Of a stretch of 64,000 nt of DNA, positions 61,838-64,000 are shown piece by piece; position 1 is the stretch's first letter; every line of letters begins with the position of its first letter. The DNA comes from Nitrosomonas sp. (GTDB taxonomy: Bacteria; Pseudomonadota; Gammaproteobacteria; Burkholderiales; Nitrosomonadaceae). The notes below the pieces were generated by a model. It was given only the letters and a program-made list of their open reading frames with translations, did not search any database and was not told the origin of the DNA. Where the stretch lies: NCBI GenBank assembly GCA_016721865.1, contig JADKHF010000044.1, positions 1-64,000 on the forward strand. Direction: 5' to 3'. Position numbers and translations under genes: made by a program.

Positions 61838-64000
61838 ATGGAAACCAAAGTTACTCGTTTATTCCAGTATTTGCACCAGTTGAAGGAGGGCTTGCGCGAT
61901 AGCCGCATTCCTCTAACGCACGCCTTTAATGAGCCGCCGCTTCGTTCGGAATTATTCAGCGCGGATCAAATGGAACAGCATGGGAAGAATCTCGCCGCCA
62001 TGCACAAATTAACGCAGAAACGCCCGCAGGATCATCTGATGGCACGATTGGCAGCGAATGAAGCCGTTTTGACCAGCGTCTGTGGACGACTCACGACGGC
62101 GGTAAAAACCAATCAGCAGATTACGCCGGCCAGTGAATGGCTGCTCGACAACTTCTATCTGATCGAAGAGCAGATCCGCACCGCCAGGCGTCACATGCCT
62201 AAAGGATATAACCAGGAACTACCGCGTTTGTTAAATGGCCCCTCAGCCGGCTTGCCGCGTGTGTACGATATCGCGCTGGAGATCATTTCGCACGGAGATG
62301 GGCGGATAGACTCGGAAAATCTCAGTCGTTTCGTCGCTGCCTATCAAACAGTTAGCGCGCTCAAATTGGGTGAATTATGGGCTATCCCCATCATGCTACG
62401 GCTGGCATTGATTGAGAATCTACGGCGTGTCGCCGTTCGTATCGCCGCTGACAGAGTCGATTGCGACCTTGCTAGCGCGTGGGCGGAGCAAATGATGACG
62501 GTCGCGGAGAAGGATCCGAAGAGCTTGGTGCTGGTAATCGCTGACATGGCGCGTTCGCAACCGCCAATGTCGAATCCATTCGTATCGGAATTTACGCGCC
62601 GTCTGCAAGGACAAAGCCTCGCTTTGGCTTTGCCGCTGACCTGGATTGAGCAGGTGCTTGCCGAATCAGGGTTAACCATCGAGCAATTGGTGCATACCGG
62701 AAACCAACTTCAGGCAGCCGATCAGGTTTCTATCAGCAACAGCATCGGCAGTTTGCGTTTCCTGGGTGCGATGGATTGGCGCGAATTCGTCGAAAACATG
62801 AGCCTCGTCGAGCAAACATTGCACGAAGATCCTGGCGGCGCTTACAGCAAGATGGATTTTGCCAGCCGTGACCGTTATCGTCATGCGATTGAAAAGATCG
62901 CGAAGCGAAGTGCCTTCACTGAAACTGAAGTCGCTCGATGTGCGATCCAACTCGCGCATGCGGCTCAAACGGCGAATCCGGATAGCGACGAACGTGCAAC
63001 GCATGTCGGTTTCTATCTGATCGACCGCGGTTTGCGCGAACTCGAAGCGCGGGTACAGGTACGTTCTTCTGTTGTCGAAAAGATCAGGAAAATGGGGTCG
63101 CAACACGCACTGGGCGTATATCTCGGCGCAATCGTGCTGCTCACGCTGTTTTTCAGCGCTGGCTTGATAACCGTTGCATACGCTCAGGGGGCACCTGGTG
63201 CGTTACTGGCATTGATCGGCATACTCGGATTGCTGGCTACCAGTCAATTGGCGCTCGCTCTGGTGAATTGGCTGGCGACTTTGTTCGTTCACCCGCAACC
63301 GCTACCACGCATGGATTTTTCCACCGGCATCCCTGTGCAATCACGAACGCTGGTCGTCGTGCCTACGATGCTTACGCATCTGCAAAACATCGATAATCTG
63401 ATAGAAACGCTGGAAGTACGCTTTCTGTCGAACCAGGACGACAATCTGCATTTTGCCTTATTAACCGATTTTCGCGACGCGCACGAAGAAAACCTCGCCG
63501 ATGACGAGCCAATGTTGCAGTTGGCCCAGGCAGGAATTGAGGCGCTTAATGCAAAATATAGCACGACAGGAAAAAGTATTTTTTTCCTGTTTCATCGCCC
63601 GCGCCACTGGAATCCGCAAGAGCGGATTTGGATGGGCTACGAGCGTAAACGCGGCAAGCTTGCGGATTTGAATGCATTGCTGCGCGATGAAACACACAGC
63701 GTTGCCGGCAAAAGCTTCTCACGCATCGTTGGTGATACCACTTGCCTTGCGAACGTGAAGTACGTCATCACGCTGGACACAGATACGCAGTTACCGCGTG
63801 ACGTCGCGCGGCAGTTAGTAGGCGCCATGGCGCATCCGCTGAATCGTCCGCGCTACGACGAAAAGCAGCAGCGCGTGTGTGAGGGCTACGGCATTCTTCA
63901 ACCGCGCGTCAGCGTGAGCCTGAAGGCACAAACCGCTCACATTATGCGCGATTGCATGGGGTGAAGTCGGCATTGACCCCTATACTCACGCCATCTCCGA
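61838..64000 (+). CDS. Cyclic beta-1,2-glucan synthase (NdvB-like), N-terminal part
   Basis: At least 708 residues, truncated by the window end; family members exceed 2800. The N-terminal helical part (ADQMEQHGKNLAAMHKLTQK; WLLDNFYLIEEQIRTARRHM; ELPRLLNGPSAGLPRVYDIA) is followed by membrane helices (GVYLGAIVLLTLFFSAGLIT; LALIGILGLLATSQLALALV) and the GT84 domain start (VVVPTMLTHLQNIDNLIETL; YVITLDTDTQLPRDVARQLV). It makes periplasmic or secreted cyclic glucans from UDP-glucose. The frame breaks near 63940-63965 (a G4 run at 63958-63961), but the product resumes as GEVGIDPYTHAIS, so a sequencing indel is likely. Confidence 0.93.

Noticed and set aside
1..64000. CRISPR arrays, rRNA and tRNA genes
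   Set aside because: No regularly spaced direct repeats and no tRNA T-loop or rRNA signatures were seen on reading both strands; a covariance-model search would be decisive.

Overview
The window looks like a chromosomal segment of a Nitrosomonas-like betaproteobacterium (inferred from gene content and order, not proven). Support comes from the malyl-CoA lyase / malate-CoA ligase cluster, ppc, hemCD-hemY, pilD-coaE-zapD, pilT-pilU and the mnmG-rsmG-parA-parB block with a parS site. I saw no rRNA, tRNA or CRISPR array.

Layout. 1-4.3 kb: a decayed IS630 element, arfB, a SagB-like nitroreductase, a PEBP-family protein, a lipoprotein and an IS5-type element. 4.4-12.8 kb: an accessory block on the + strand, hsdM-hsdS-rhuM/fic-RAYT-vapBC-hsdR. 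It is a dead type I restriction locus: hsdM has lost its catalytic core, hsdS is split by an IS4-like element with an 8-bp target duplication and by an 89-bp MITE, and hsdR has lost much of its second half. Four GTAG-type REP hairpin elements lie in this block, three of them inside reading frames that stay open (hsdM, hsdR and the REP transposase gene itself). 12.8-36 kb: mostly housekeeping and envelope genes (GIY-YIG protein, D-lactate dehydrogenase, zapD, coaE, pilD, pilC, heme genes, ppc, rsmD, coaD, ferredoxin), then two HDOD regulators followed by pilT and pilU. 36-44.5 kb: a second type I restriction locus with intact hsdR and hsdM, a damaged hsdS and a Phd/VapC toxin-antitoxin pair. 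This stretch and the next few genes are bracketed by inverted copies of a dispersed repeat at about 36.1 and 48.4 kb. 44.5-54 kb: hydrolase, acyltransferase, pncC, a YqhA-type membrane protein, higBA, mtkB-mtkA-mcl, an ADP-ribosylglycohydrolase and a Trm112-like protein. 54-58.5 kb: parB, parA, rsmG, mnmG, parS. 58.7-64 kb: a cupredoxin/DUF411/cytochrome c trio, small envelope proteins and the start of a cyclic beta-1,2-glucan synthase that runs off the window.

How the genes work together. Mcl with MtkAB can convert malate through malyl-CoA to acetyl-CoA and glyoxylate, and Ppc supplies oxaloacetate; together these are part of a serine-cycle-like C3/C4/C2 exchange. HDOD and EAL-HDOD proteins directly upstream of the two pilus retraction ATPases suggest signal control of twitching. 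ParABS and the mnmG operon suggest nearness to the replication origin.

Caution on broken genes. Many housekeeping genes show single-base length changes in homopolymer runs (mnmG, pilC twice, the ferredoxin reductase twice with mutual compensation, hsdS, rhuM and others). This pattern fits systematic sequencing or assembly indels at least as well as true decay. The IS and MITE insertions and the large in-frame deletions in restriction locus 1 cannot be explained that way.
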